Positions 25,230-34,643 of a stretch of 47,627 nt of DNA are shown piece after piece; the first letter of the stretch is position 1, and every line of letters begins with the position of its first letter. Position numbers and translations under genes: made by a program. Origin of the DNA: CAZKUR01 sp964556005 (GTDB lineage: Bacteria > Bacteroidota > Ignavibacteria > Ignavibacteriales > Ignavibacteriaceae); assembly GCA_964556005.1 (NCBI GenBank), contig CAZKUR010000026.1, positions 1 through 47,627 of the forward strand. The letters are read 5' to 3'. The notes beneath the pieces were generated by a model. That model searched no databases. It was given only the letters and a program-made list of their open reading frames with translations, and was not told the DNA's origin.

Positions 25230-26255
25230 TTAATATCTTCTATTTCTAATTAAAACTTTCGAAAATCTATTCAGATTATCAATGACTTTTCCTGCACCCC
25301 TAACTACCGCTGTAAGAGGATCTTCTGCAACATGAACGGGCAGGTTTGTTTCCATTCTTATTCTTTCATCAATGCCTTTTAATAACGCTCCGCCGCCGGT
25401 AATCATTACTCCCCTGTCTAAAATATCTGCTGATAGTTCGGGAGGAGTTCTTTCAAGAGATTGTTTAACTGCATCGATTATCGCAACGATTGCTTCATTC
25501 AAAGCTTCTCTAATTTCAACAGAACTCACTTCCGTGGTCTTGGGAATACCGGCAACTAAATCACGTCCTTTAACTTGAATTGTAATTTCTTCACTCAACG
25601 GAACAGCAGAACCTACTTCGCATTTTATTGCCTCAGCAGTTCTTTCTCCGATTAGTATGTTGTGATTCTTTTTGAAATACTGCATAATCGCATAATTCAT
25701 TTCATCGCCTGCAATTCTTATCGACTCTTCATTAACGATACCCGATAAAGCGATAACGGCAATTTCAGTCGTACCTCCCCCGATGTCAATAATCATATTT
25801 CCAACCGGGGCATCGACATCGATTCCAATTCCGATTGCAGCCGACATCGGTTCTGCAATTAAATGTACTTCTTTTGCTCCTGCATGTTCGGCACTATCTC
25901 TAACGGCTCTCTTTTCAACTTCTGTAACACCGCTTGGCACAGCAACAACAACACGCCGACTCGATAGCATACCCGCACGAACTCTTTTAATAAAAGCGCG
26001 AATCATTCCTTCTGCAATTTCAAAATCGGCAATTACACCATCCCGCATCGGGCGTGTAACCCTGATATCTTTATGCTCCCTTCCCTGCATTTCCTTTGCT
26101 TTATTCCCGAGCGCAATTATTCTTTTAGTGTTCTTATCAAAAGCAACAATTGAAGGTTCGTTGAGCACAATACCTTTTCCCTTTACGTAAATTAGGGTAT
26201 TGGCAGTGCCAAGGTCAATTGCTATGTCTGCAGAGAAAAAGTCTAATATTCCCAT
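25230..26255 (-). CDS. mreB: Actin-like cell-shape protein MreB
   Basis: A 341-residue bacterial actin that polymerises under the inner membrane and directs lateral wall synthesis. The nucleotide-binding motifs are IDLGTANTLIYVKGKGIVLN (phosphate 1), IDIGGGTTEIAVIALSGI (phosphate 2) and GVMITGGGALLKGIDE (adenosine). The N-terminal hydrophobic stretch MGILDFFSAD suits membrane binding. The length is normal. It begins 8 bases after the purH stop, with no strong ribosome binding site, so its translation may depend partly on purH. Confidence 0.98.
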   Translation of the reverse strand: MGILDFFSADIAIDLGTANTLIYVKGKGIVLNEPSIVAFDKNTKRIIALGNKAKEMQGREHKDIRVTRPMRDGVIADFEIAEGMIRAFIKRVRAGMLSSRRVVVAVPSGVTEVEKRAVRDSAEHAGAKEVHLIAEPMSAAIGIGIDVDAPVGNMIIDIGGGTTEIAVIALSGIVNEESIRIAGDEMNYAIMQYFKKNHNILIGERTAEAIKCEVGSAVPLSEEITIQVKGRDLVAGIPKTTEVSSVEIREALNEAIVAIIDAVKQSLERTPPELSADILDRGVMITGGGALLKGIDERIRMETNLPVHVAEDPLTAVVRGAGKVIDNLNRFSKVLIRNRRY

Positions 26256-26263
26256 TTGGCAAC

Positions 26264-27781
26264 TTAATGTTTAAAATGTCTTATGCCGGTAAATACCATT
26301 GATATATTATTTTTATTTGCGGCTTCAATAACTTCACTATCCCTAACTGAACCGCCGGGTTGAATTACCGATACAGCGCCGTAATTAATTATTTCAAGCA
26401 ATGTATCTGCAAAAGGGAAAAAAGCATCCGATGCGGCAACGGATCCTTTTAAATCAAGTTCGTGTTCCTTGGATTTCATAAAAGCAATTTTTGCCGAATC
26501 AAGCCGGGACATTTGCCCGCCGCCGACCGCAAGTGTTGCTTTATCTCTGGCAAAAACTATAGCATTGGATTTTGTATGTTTTGCAACAGTCCAAGCAAAA
26601 GATAAATCCTCAAGCTCTTTTTCGTTTGGCTTTCTTTCCGTAGCAACTTTTAAGTCGTTTTTATCGAGAGTTATATGATCCGGATCCTGAACAATTACTC
26701 CGCCGGGAATGTTTTTGAATGTAATTTCGTTTTCCCTAACCGAACGAATTTGTTTAAGCAGTCTCCTATTTTTCTTTTTTAAAAGCAATTCCATAGCTTC
26801 ATCGGTATAACCAGGAGCGGAAATTACCTCAAGAAAAATTTCATTCAGCTTTTCAGCCATTTTAAAATCAACAGTTGAAGTGAAAGCAACGATTCCGCCA
26901 AAAGCAGAAACCGGGTCGCACTTAAGAGCTTTAATATATGCATCGTACTGATCCGAACCAACCGCAGCGCCTGCAGGATTCTGATGCTTTATAATTGCAC
27001 TTGAATTTTTCCCAAGATCCTCGACAAGTTCTACTGCAGCAAATAAATCCAAAATATTGTTATAAGATAATTCTTTCCCGTGAAGAATTTCAAAATAATT
27101 TTGAAAATTACCGTAAGTAGCAGCTTTTTGATGAGGATTCTCACCATACCGCAAGTCTTTTTCTTTCGGATAATTTATCCTTATGTGTGATTGCGGAAGC
27201 TCGAATTTTTTCTCAAAGAAGTTTGCAATGAAAGTATCATAATGAGCTGTATGTGAAAACGCTGCAACAGCTAATTTTTTTCTTATACTTACAGTTATCT
27301 CACCTTTTTTTAACTCGTCTAAAAAATCATCATACTGCGAAGGATCGGTTAAAACGGAAACGAATTTAAAATTCTTTGCAGCAGCTCTTATTAACGTCGG
27401 CCCGCCAATGTCTATATTTTCAATAACATCATCTAATTCAGCCTTTGGATTTTCTACTGTTTTTATGAACGGATATAGATTGACGCAAACAATATCCACC
27501 GGCACTATTTCATTTTTATTTAATTCATTTACATCGTTTTGATTATCTCTTCTAAATAGAATTCCTCCCAAAATTTTCGGATGTAATGTTTTAACTCTTC
27601 CGCTGAAAATTTCGGGGAAACCGGTGAGACTGCTGACTTCAGTAACTTTTATATTTGATGAGCTAAGCAGTTTAGCAGTATTTCCTGTCGCAGCTATATC
27701 ATATTCAAGTGATTGAAGTACTTTTGCAAATTCAACTATATTGGTTTTATCGTAAACACTTAGTAATGCAATTTTTTTCAA
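26264..27781 (-). CDS. purH: Bifunctional AICAR transformylase / IMP cyclohydrolase PurH
   Basis: A 505-residue cytoplasmic enzyme for the last two steps of IMP synthesis. The N-terminal IMP cyclohydrolase domain has the MGS-like fold (ALLSVYDKTNIVEFA, SGRVKTLHPKILGGIL). The C-terminal transformylase domain has the catalytic KHQNPAGAAVG and later ASDAFFPFADTLLE. The start is a TTG at 27779-27781 with CGGGA about nine bases upstream. It lies 79 bp after purN and 8 bp before mreB. Placement next to purN fits one pathway; the coupling to mreB is less expected. Confidence 0.97.
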   Translation of the reverse strand: MKKIALLSVYDKTNIVEFAKVLQSLEYDIAATGNTAKLLSSSNIKVTEVSSLTGFPEIFSGRVKTLHPKILGGILFRRDNQNDVNELNKNEIVPVDIVCVNLYPFIKTVENPKAELDDVIENIDIGGPTLIRAAAKNFKFVSVLTDPSQYDDFLDELKKGEITVSIRKKLAVAAFSHTAHYDTFIANFFEKKFELPQSHIRINYPKEKDLRYGENPHQKAATYGNFQNYFEILHGKELSYNNILDLFAAVELVEDLGKNSSAIIKHQNPAGAAVGSDQYDAYIKALKCDPVSAFGGIVAFTSTVDFKMAEKLNEIFLEVISAPGYTDEAMELLLKKKNRRLLKQIRSVRENEITFKNIPGGVIVQDPDHITLDKNDLKVATERKPNEKELEDLSFAWTVAKHTKSNAIVFARDKATLAVGGGQMSRLDSAKIAFMKSKEHELDLKGSVAASDAFFPFADTLLEIINYGAVSVIQPGGSVRDSEVIEAANKNNISMVFTGIRHFKH

Positions 27782-27860
27782 ATTAAAAATCCCGTATCAA
27801 AGACAATATTGAAATTAAAGATAATTTTGTAAATATACAGAAAGATTTTAATATTTTTTC

Positions 27861-28475
27861 TCAAATAATTTCAACCCTTCCGTTAGAAATTTCGACTTTC
27901 CCTTCGGCAATTTTTTTTATTACGAAGGGAAGAATTTTATGCTCTTCCACCAGTACCCGTGCGGCTATTTCTTCAGGCGATTTGACACCGGAAATATCGA
28001 TACATTTTTGAGCGATAATTTTCCCGGTATCAAAAGTTTCATCAACAAAATGAACGCTTGGCCCGGATACTTTTGCTGATGAATCGAAAACCGCTTTATG
28101 AACATGCATTCCGTACATTCCTTTGCCTCCGAAAGAAGGCAATAGTGCAGGATGAATATTAATAATCCGATTCCTAAAATTTTTTATCACATCAACCGGA
28201 ATAAGCTTTAAGAATCCTGCAAGAACAATTAGATCGATTTTCAGTTCCGAAAGAAAACTAGCAAGGCTTTTAAAACCAATGCCTCCCTCTCTATCACCGA
28301 GTATCCGTGTTGGAATAGAGAACTGTTTTGCAATTTGAAAAGCAGCACAGTCTGCTTTATCACTTAAAACTACTTTTACTTCAATAAGGTCTTTTAATTC
28401 GGCAGAGTCTAAAATTGCTTGAAGATTTGAACCTCTTCCGGAGACAAAAACAGCTAAATTCAATCTAAATTTCAT
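27861..28475 (-). CDS. purN: Phosphoribosylglycinamide formyltransferase PurN
   Basis: A 204-residue enzyme that transfers a formyl group from 10-formyl-THF to GAR in purine synthesis. LAVFVSGRGSNLQAILD (8-24) is the GAR-binding start. INIHPALLPSFGGKGMYGMH holds the catalytic Asn and His, and FVDETFDTGKIIAQ holds the catalytic Asp. The length matches the family. The ATG at 28475 has no Shine-Dalgarno. A TTGACT with AT-rich -10-like sequence 17 bp further lies just upstream, which could give a very short leader. It seems to open the purN-purH-mreBCD-mrdA-rodA-pyrF unit. Confidence 0.96.
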   Translation of the reverse strand: MKFRLNLAVFVSGRGSNLQAILDSAELKDLIEVKVVLSDKADCAAFQIAKQFSIPTRILGDREGGIGFKSLASFLSELKIDLIVLAGFLKLIPVDVIKNFRNRIINIHPALLPSFGGKGMYGMHVHKAVFDSSAKVSGPSVHFVDETFDTGKIIAQKCIDISGVKSPEEIAARVLVEEHKILPFVIKKIAEGKVEISNGRVEII

Positions 28476-28610
28476 TAATGAATAATTTAAAATTAGTTAA
28501 TTGTTTTACTATAGTCAATTTAAAAGATTTAAGTTCAACTATTATTTAAGCTTATTTAAATAACTTGTTACACGCAAATAAAATGTAATTTATGAACCGG
28601 ATGGAAAAAA

Positions 28611-30536
28611 TTACTTGTGAATAAATTGTATAGCCTTACTGGATAAAACCGATTCTCTTCCCAACGAATCATAGGCAGAAATTTTATACGAATATTTTAA
28701 GCTGCCTGCTTTATACATAACTGATGTATCAATCCATCTTTCATCTCCTGCATTTTCGACATTTAAATTCTCTGCTCCGTTATGAGAAAAATGAACAAAC
28801 GAAATTTTATTATAATTTTCCTTATCGCTGCTGCGGTAAACATTATAACCCGCGAGAGATGGTTCGATATTTATTTGCCATTGGAGAAGAGGATGATTGG
28901 ATGAATCTCTTTCCATACTTAAATTTAATACCTTAGATGGCGGAATTTGTTTTACATTTTTCTTTCCGACAAATATTCTAAGCTTTATTTTTCCTCTGTC
29001 TTCAGATAGTATTTGAAATGCGACATTGACAGGCTGATTGTATTGATTAAGAGCACGCGGATTGCTCCACTCACTGAAAACATTACAATAATTTTTATTA
29101 AAAGCATCATATCCCCAACCCAGACAATAAGGATGAATATCTTGCTTACCTGTGTAAGGATTAATATATATAAAAGCATAGAAAGATGAATTCCGGGAGG
29201 CCTCATCTTTATATGGAATCATGTCGGTTTCAAAATAGCCGTGTAGCGGATCGGGAATTGTTCTTTTAAAAACAGGCAAAATGTTAGAGCCCCATGGATT
29301 TTTGGTAAAATTATTTACAATCCAATCCCATCTTCCTGCCGCAGAAATTAATTTTATACTGCTGTTTTCCGGATAAGTTTGATGAAGAAGATACAGTCCT
29401 TTTGAATCTTCGTTTCTAACAGGGATATCGAAAGGAACTTTGCATTGATGATTTTCGAGATAATAGTATTCGCCCGCGCTTTTACCGGGGATCAATATTT
29501 TAATATTCTGCCCTGTAGTAACAAAATCATCAAGCGAGACATCAACTATTGTGTCTTTTTTTATTTCAATCGGGTTCGTCCATCCTAAAGTATTTCTTTC
29601 AAAAGAATTAGCACATGGAGATCGGGAACCAAAGCCCGACATAAGCCCCCAAAAACCACCGCCGGTATGCATATTTATTCCACCGAGCAAGTGATGGCCG
29701 AACTCATGAATACATAAATTTCTAACTTTATTATAACCGCTATATCCTTCCATAATTGTAATTCCGGAGCCGCCGTAAAAATTCATATCTACAATCCGAG
29801 TGCTGTCATCAACATAAAAATTAGAACCATAACCAAGCGAAGCTTCACCCGACCATTTATCGTATCTATCTCTGCCGGAAGCTGTCCCAAAGCCAAGTTC
29901 TGCTGCAGTTTTAGCAACATTTTTCAAGTCCATCGAAATATTTCTATAAATCATCCAAATCATATCAACTTTTCCATCCGGCTGGAAATTATTCATATTT
30001 TCTTTTACATAAGTCCAGTTATCAAATTTCTTAAAACTAAAGGTTGAATCGATTTTTCTCAATACTTCTTTATTTATAAAACCTCTTTGTTTATGATTAG
30101 CTAAATACCATTCCCTTGAATGAGGTGTAATTTCATTCAGCGTATTACCTATTACATTAAATTTTCCTAAGGACATTTCTTTAAAATATTCCGTGATATT
30201 TTCGTTGCCGGATTTTTCGGATAATGTAGAATCAATGATATCATCTTTGTAAGCCGGAGCTTTGCCTTTTTTCCATTCACTAAAATCCGGTTTCCAATTA
30301 TCATCGGGGAATTGAACAAAAACAATAATCACTCTTAAGAAAGTTCCATCCGGAGTAATTGAAGGTACAGTAAATCCGGTCACAAATTTATTAGTCACGG
30401 AATCGGGGAATATGGCAGAGTTTCTATTTCTTGATTGATTTATATTTGATGGTTCTCGGTAAGAACTCGAGCATGAATTTAGAAGTGAAAAAAAGATAAA
30501 AGGCACAACAACGGCAATGATAATCTTTTTATTCAT
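28611..30536 (-). CDS. Putative M6-like zinc metalloprotease lipoprotein
   Basis: A 641-residue lipoprotein: signal peptide with lipobox LLNSC (Cys22). HEFGH (277-281) is a zincin HExxH motif followed by HLLGGINMH, and GFWGLMSGFGSRSP resembles the Met-containing segment after the active site in M6 (immune inhibitor A-like) peptidases. The N-terminal part has FLRVIIVFVQFPDDNWKP, also seen in M6 proteins. The third zinc ligand spacing differs from the standard HExxHxxGxxH. About 540-641 is a C-terminal Fn3-like domain (PSKVLNLSMERDSSNHPLLQ). It should sit on a membrane outside the cytoplasm. No sorting domain is present. The substrate is unknown, and activity is likely but not certain. Confidence 0.8.
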   Translation of the reverse strand: MNKKIIIAVVVPFIFFSLLNSCSSSYREPSNINQSRNRNSAIFPDSVTNKFVTGFTVPSITPDGTFLRVIIVFVQFPDDNWKPDFSEWKKGKAPAYKDDIIDSTLSEKSGNENITEYFKEMSLGKFNVIGNTLNEITPHSREWYLANHKQRGFINKEVLRKIDSTFSFKKFDNWTYVKENMNNFQPDGKVDMIWMIYRNISMDLKNVAKTAAELGFGTASGRDRYDKWSGEASLGYGSNFYVDDSTRIVDMNFYGGSGITIMEGYSGYNKVRNLCIHEFGHHLLGGINMHTGGGFWGLMSGFGSRSPCANSFERNTLGWTNPIEIKKDTIVDVSLDDFVTTGQNIKILIPGKSAGEYYYLENHQCKVPFDIPVRNEDSKGLYLLHQTYPENSSIKLISAAGRWDWIVNNFTKNPWGSNILPVFKRTIPDPLHGYFETDMIPYKDEASRNSSFYAFIYINPYTGKQDIHPYCLGWGYDAFNKNYCNVFSEWSNPRALNQYNQPVNVAFQILSEDRGKIKLRIFVGKKNVKQIPPSKVLNLSMERDSSNHPLLQWQINIEPSLAGYNVYRSSDKENYNKISFVHFSHNGAENLNVENAGDERWIDTSVMYKAGSLKYSYKISAYDSLGRESVLSSKAIQFIHK

Positions 30537-30587
30537 AAGCCGGGAAGAAGTTTTAATTATAATTGACGAATAAATATCTTAATCGGT

Positions 30588-32108
30588 TTAATCTTTATAC
30601 CGAATAGTGTCCAGAAGATTTTTCAATTTATTTTGATAATCATAATCGTTATAATCATCGGCTTTTTCAATATAGTGTTCCGCCAAATTTTTATTGCCTA
30701 ATTTCTCGCATGATGCAGCAACATAATAACTTGCAAACGGCGGAATCCATTTTTCGGAAACTTTTTTTACTTGCAAAGCCGAATCGGCAAAAGAAATACA
30801 TTGCTTAAAATTACCTTTTTCAAAGGCAGATTTGCTCAAATAATAAAGCGTTTCTGCTTTTAGATCATCCGTTTTTACACTGTCCAAAAGTATATTAAGC
30901 GAATCGAAAGCCGTTTTATAATTCTTGGCATCAATTAAATTTTGATACCTTATTAGCAGCAATTCATTTTTGGTAGGAGGATGCATTGCATAAATTTCCC
31001 CTTTTCGCTTCGCATATAAATCATCTTCCAGGTCCATATTCCCCTGCCCTGTTTCGGAGAAAAATAATTTAGCCAAATTTCCGTTGCCGCTCATTTCATA
31101 ACAAATGGCTAAACGGTAAGCAGCAATCCCGGTATAGTCTTTATCCGGGGTTGAATCGAGAAACCTGTGGTAATATACTTCGGCAGAGTCGAATTGATTC
31201 CGTTTGTAAAAAATATCGCCGGTTAAAAAATTTGCGAATGAAATAATTTTAACAAAAGCAGTATCGTTTCTATAAATTAATTTTTTTAAGATTTTTTGAG
31301 AATCATCTAAATTTTTTTGCTTAAGCTCAAGCACACCGTAGGAATATTCAAACAATAAATTATCAGGGTACTTTTTCACCAGCTGTTTAATGTAATTTTC
31401 AGCCTGCTTATAATTAAAAAGAACGTCCGATAAAATTTGAGCGAGATAATATTGTGCTTCAACTTTTGAAAAATTTCCGCGTTGTGCTGCAAGCCTCAAA
31501 TATCTCAAGCCGGTACTTTGTTCACCATGAATTCCGGCTAAACTTAAAGCCCATTTGAAAGCAGAAGGTACCTGACCAATTGCAAAATTGTACAATCCCA
31601 ATCCTAAATAAGCATCGTAAGTTGAGGAATCTTTGGCTAAAGCTTCCGATAAGTAAGATTCGGACTTTTTACTGGCCCAAATAGCATCGAGATAATTTTC
31701 CGCTCTTGCGAAAATTATAGCCCTGTAAGTATATGCCGAGCCCATCATATAAAGAAGGTCTGCATTATCGGGTTTCTGTTCTAATAAAATTTTTGTTTTT
31801 TCTATTGTTGAATCGGAATAATCAACAAACTTGTCGTATATCCGCTTGTCTCTGTTACTCAAATAATACCATGCAAAAACTCTCGCCTGGTAATGGTAAC
31901 CGTGCGGATCGTTGGGATATTTTGCAATTATACTTTTAAAAATTTTTTCAGCTTTTTGCCATTCAAAATTATAAGCGTCGTCAATACCTTTTTTTACCTG
32001 CAGATTTATCGTTTGCTGAGGGAACCCGTTTTTGGCAAATATTACTATGCTTAAGATCAATGAAATTATTAATAAAGAATAATAATTATGTATTAATTTA
32101 TTTTTCAT
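30588..32108 (-). CDS. Secreted tetratricopeptide-repeat protein
   Basis: A 506-residue protein with a signal peptide (about 1-31, ending GFPQQ). The rest is helical with several TPR-like units, for example GIDDAYNFEWQKAEKIFKSI, NADLLYMMGSAYTYRAIIFA, YDAYLGLGLYNFAIGQVPSA and CYEMSGNGNLAKLFF. It is probably periplasmic and serves as a protein-interaction scaffold. It lies between the M6-like protease and pyrG with gaps of about 50 and 40 bp, so all three could share a transcript. A specific function cannot be given. Confidence 0.82.
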   Translation of the reverse strand: MKNKLIHNYYSLLIISLILSIVIFAKNGFPQQTINLQVKKGIDDAYNFEWQKAEKIFKSIIAKYPNDPHGYHYQARVFAWYYLSNRDKRIYDKFVDYSDSTIEKTKILLEQKPDNADLLYMMGSAYTYRAIIFARAENYLDAIWASKKSESYLSEALAKDSSTYDAYLGLGLYNFAIGQVPSAFKWALSLAGIHGEQSTGLRYLRLAAQRGNFSKVEAQYYLAQILSDVLFNYKQAENYIKQLVKKYPDNLLFEYSYGVLELKQKNLDDSQKILKKLIYRNDTAFVKIISFANFLTGDIFYKRNQFDSAEVYYHRFLDSTPDKDYTGIAAYRLAICYEMSGNGNLAKLFFSETGQGNMDLEDDLYAKRKGEIYAMHPPTKNELLLIRYQNLIDAKNYKTAFDSLNILLDSVKTDDLKAETLYYLSKSAFEKGNFKQCISFADSALQVKKVSEKWIPPFASYYVAASCEKLGNKNLAEHYIEKADDYNDYDYQNKLKNLLDTIRYKD

Positions 32109-32147
32109 CGTTAGACTTTAATTTATGCGGGAATTATATTGTAATTA

Positions 32148-33791
32148 TTAACCTTCATCAACTTCGGCTAATTTTTTCTTCCTTGCAAATTCAAGAGAAG
32201 CTTTAACGAATTCTCTAAACAAAGGATGAGCTTTTGTAGCCCGTGATTTTAATTCGGGGTGAAATTGGCAGCCTAAGAACCAGGGATGCGAAGGTAATTC
32301 AATAATTTCTACTAATTCCCTGTCGGGAGAGAGACCGCTGAAAACCATATTATTGTCGGACAATATACTTCTAAATTTATTGTTGACTTCAAATCTATGT
32401 CTGTGTCTTTCGGAAATAAAATCCGTCTTGTAAGCTTCCCGTGCTTTGGTTCCGGGTTCAACAATACAAGGATAAGCACCAAGACGCATTGTTGCGCCTA
32501 AATTCTTAATATTTTTCTGTTCAGGCATTAAATCTATAACGCTGAATTTATTTTTTTTGAATTCGGAACTATTCGCTTTTTTGATACCGCATACATTCCT
32601 CGCGAATTCAATTACGGCACATTGAAGTCCTAAACAAATTCCCAAAAACGGAATATTATTCTCACGTGCATATTGAACTACTTTTATCTTACCTTCGATA
32701 CCTCTTTCACCAAATCCTCCCGGGACCAAAATTCCATCTATATTTTCCAAAAATTTAGCCGGACTCTCAGTTTCAAATTTTTCCGCACTCACTCCTTTTA
32801 CAATCACTTTAGCATTATTTTCTGCGCCGGCATGAATGAAAGATTCCATAATCGATTTATAAGCATCGGAATGCTCAATATACTTGCCGCAGATTGCTAT
32901 CTCTACCGTTTCCTTCGGAGATCGAATGCTTGTAACAAAATTTTCCCAATCATCAAGCTTAATTTTTCTATCTGGTAGATGAAGCCTGTTCATAACTAGC
33001 TGATCTAATTTTTCTTTAAATAAAACAAGAGGAACTTCATAAATTGATGAACAATCGTATGCGGAAATTACGGCTTTGGAATCCACATTACAGAAAAGTG
33101 CAATTTTATCCCGAATATCTTTTGCAAGTTTCACTTCGGATCTGCAAATTAGAATATCGGGCTGAATTCCAAGTTCAAGTAATTTTTTAACACTGTGTTG
33201 TGTCGGTTTTGTTTTTAACTCGCCTGCGGCGTGAATATACGGCACAAGAGTTACATGAATGCTCATAGTGTTCTGTCTTCCGAATTGAAGCATCAATTGT
33301 CTTATAGCTTCGATGAAAGGAAGGCTTTCAATATCGCCGACCGTTCCGCCAATTTCGGTAATGATGATGTCGTAATCGCCAAGCTCGCTTAGTTTGACAA
33401 GCCTTTGCTTTAGCTCATCGGTGATATGCGGAATTACCTGAACTGTTGCCCCTAAAAAATCTCCTCTACGTTCTTTCGTGATAACTTCATAATAAACCTG
33501 GCCGGTAGTTGTATTATTAGCCTTTGTCATATTCACATCTAAAAACCGCTCATAGTGACCAAGATCAAGATCGGTCTCCGCACCGTCATCGGTTACATAA
33601 ACTTCTCCATGTTGAAAAGGACTCATAGTCCCGGGATCAACATTTATATAAGGATCAAATTTTTGGATTGTGACTTTAAAACCGCGCTGTTTCAAAAGCA
33701 AGCCTAATGAAGAAGCTGCCACCCCCTTGCCAAGCGACGAAACTACACCCCCCGTTACAAAGATGTATTTTACTCTTTTCCTTGATGCCAT
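32148..33791 (-). CDS. pyrG: CTP synthase PyrG
   Basis: A 547-residue enzyme that makes CTP from UTP with glutamine or ammonia. The N-terminal synthetase domain opens with YIFVTGGVVSSLGKGVAASS and has MSPFQHGEVYVTDDGAETDL. The C-terminal class I glutamine amidotransferase domain has GICLGLQCAVIEFA, with the catalytic Cys, and CQFHPELKSR, with the catalytic His and Glu. The length is standard. No Shine-Dalgarno precedes the ATG. It shares its strand with the TPR and M6-like genes downstream. Confidence 0.98.
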   Translation of the reverse strand: MASRKRVKYIFVTGGVVSSLGKGVAASSLGLLLKQRGFKVTIQKFDPYINVDPGTMSPFQHGEVYVTDDGAETDLDLGHYERFLDVNMTKANNTTTGQVYYEVITKERRGDFLGATVQVIPHITDELKQRLVKLSELGDYDIIITEIGGTVGDIESLPFIEAIRQLMLQFGRQNTMSIHVTLVPYIHAAGELKTKPTQHSVKKLLELGIQPDILICRSEVKLAKDIRDKIALFCNVDSKAVISAYDCSSIYEVPLVLFKEKLDQLVMNRLHLPDRKIKLDDWENFVTSIRSPKETVEIAICGKYIEHSDAYKSIMESFIHAGAENNAKVIVKGVSAEKFETESPAKFLENIDGILVPGGFGERGIEGKIKVVQYARENNIPFLGICLGLQCAVIEFARNVCGIKKANSSEFKKNKFSVIDLMPEQKNIKNLGATMRLGAYPCIVEPGTKAREAYKTDFISERHRHRFEVNNKFRSILSDNNMVFSGLSPDRELVEIIELPSHPWFLGCQFHPELKSRATKAHPLFREFVKASLEFARKKKLAEVDEG

Positions 33792-33962
33792 AGATGTATT
33801 TTTTGTGCCGAAATATAGAGTTTGCGGAAACTAAAAACAATTTTGAATTGCTTAATTATTTTGCTTTTTTAAAAAATTTAGAAATTATGAAATTTAATAA
33901 AAGCACGATTTTCGAGGAAATCACTAATAAAATTCCATCAACCGGTAAAATTTTCAAAAGGT

Positions 33963-34643
33963 TTATTCCGGTAAATGAAAATCCTTTAGTTTCTTTTTAT
34001 GAGCAACAATCTCATTTTCCGTGAGGAAAATTACATCTTCGGAAATATTTGTTGCATGATCGGCAAGTCTTTCAATATGACGTGATAGTACAATAAGGTG
34101 TGCACAGGATTCGGCAAGCTGCGGGTTTGTTTTTATTTTTTCTACAAGCTGGCTGAATATTTTTTTTGTAAGATCATCAACCAAATCATCTTTAACCCAA
34201 ATTGTATCCGCAAGCTTAGTATCCCTGTTTATGAAAGCAGTGATTGCATCTTTCACCATTACCCTTGCAGCATTACTCATCTCAGGAAGATCCGTACCGG
34301 CAATCAATTCATGGAAATTATCGGTTCTTCTTACTCTCTGAACAATATTAACTGCAATATCGCCGCAACGCTCCAACTGGCTGTCGATTTTAATCGCAGT
34401 AAGTATAAAACGCAAATCGGTTGCAACAGGCTGATATAGTGCAAGAAGGTTTTCACATTTAGCCATAATTAAATTATCATAAGCATCGACTTCCCTATCC
34501 TTTTGTTTTACTTTTTTATATAGCTCTACATTCCCCTCCTCCATTATCTCAAAACTATTTTGAACCTGCTCATCAACGAGAGAAGCCATTTTATTTATAG
34601 CAATTTTTAATTCTTCAAATTCTTTTTCGAAATGTCTTTCCAT
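33963..34643 (-). CDS. phoU: Phosphate transport regulator PhoU
   Basis: A 226-residue all-helical cytoplasmic protein of two PhoU three-helix repeats. The acidic metal-binding motifs of the family are visible in VKQKDREVDAYDNLIMAKCE and DTIWVKDDLVDDLTKKIF. It restrains uptake by the Pst transporter and signalling through the PhoR-type kinase when phosphate is plentiful. GGTGAG before the ATG supports the start. It follows pstB by 290 bp of repeat-bearing intergenic DNA on the same strand, so it may have its own promoter, unlike the tight pstSCAB order upstream. Confidence 0.95.
   Translation of the reverse strand: MERHFEKEFEELKIAINKMASLVDEQVQNSFEIMEEGNVELYKKVKQKDREVDAYDNLIMAKCENLLALYQPVATDLRFILTAIKIDSQLERCGDIAVNIVQRVRRTDNFHELIAGTDLPEMSNAARVMVKDAITAFINRDTKLADTIWVKDDLVDDLTKKIFSQLVEKIKTNPQLAESCAHLIVLSRHIERLADHATNISEDVIFLTENEIVAHKKKLKDFHLPE

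Noticed and set aside
28431..28450. tRNA-like TTCAAATC sequence
   Set aside because: It lies in the purN coding frame (GRGSNLQ) and has no cloverleaf around it. No tRNA was found elsewhere in the window.
33794..34024. 76-codon plus-strand ORF between pyrG and phoU
   Set aside because: It runs antisense into the end of phoU, has no Shine-Dalgarno and resembles no family; likely accidental.
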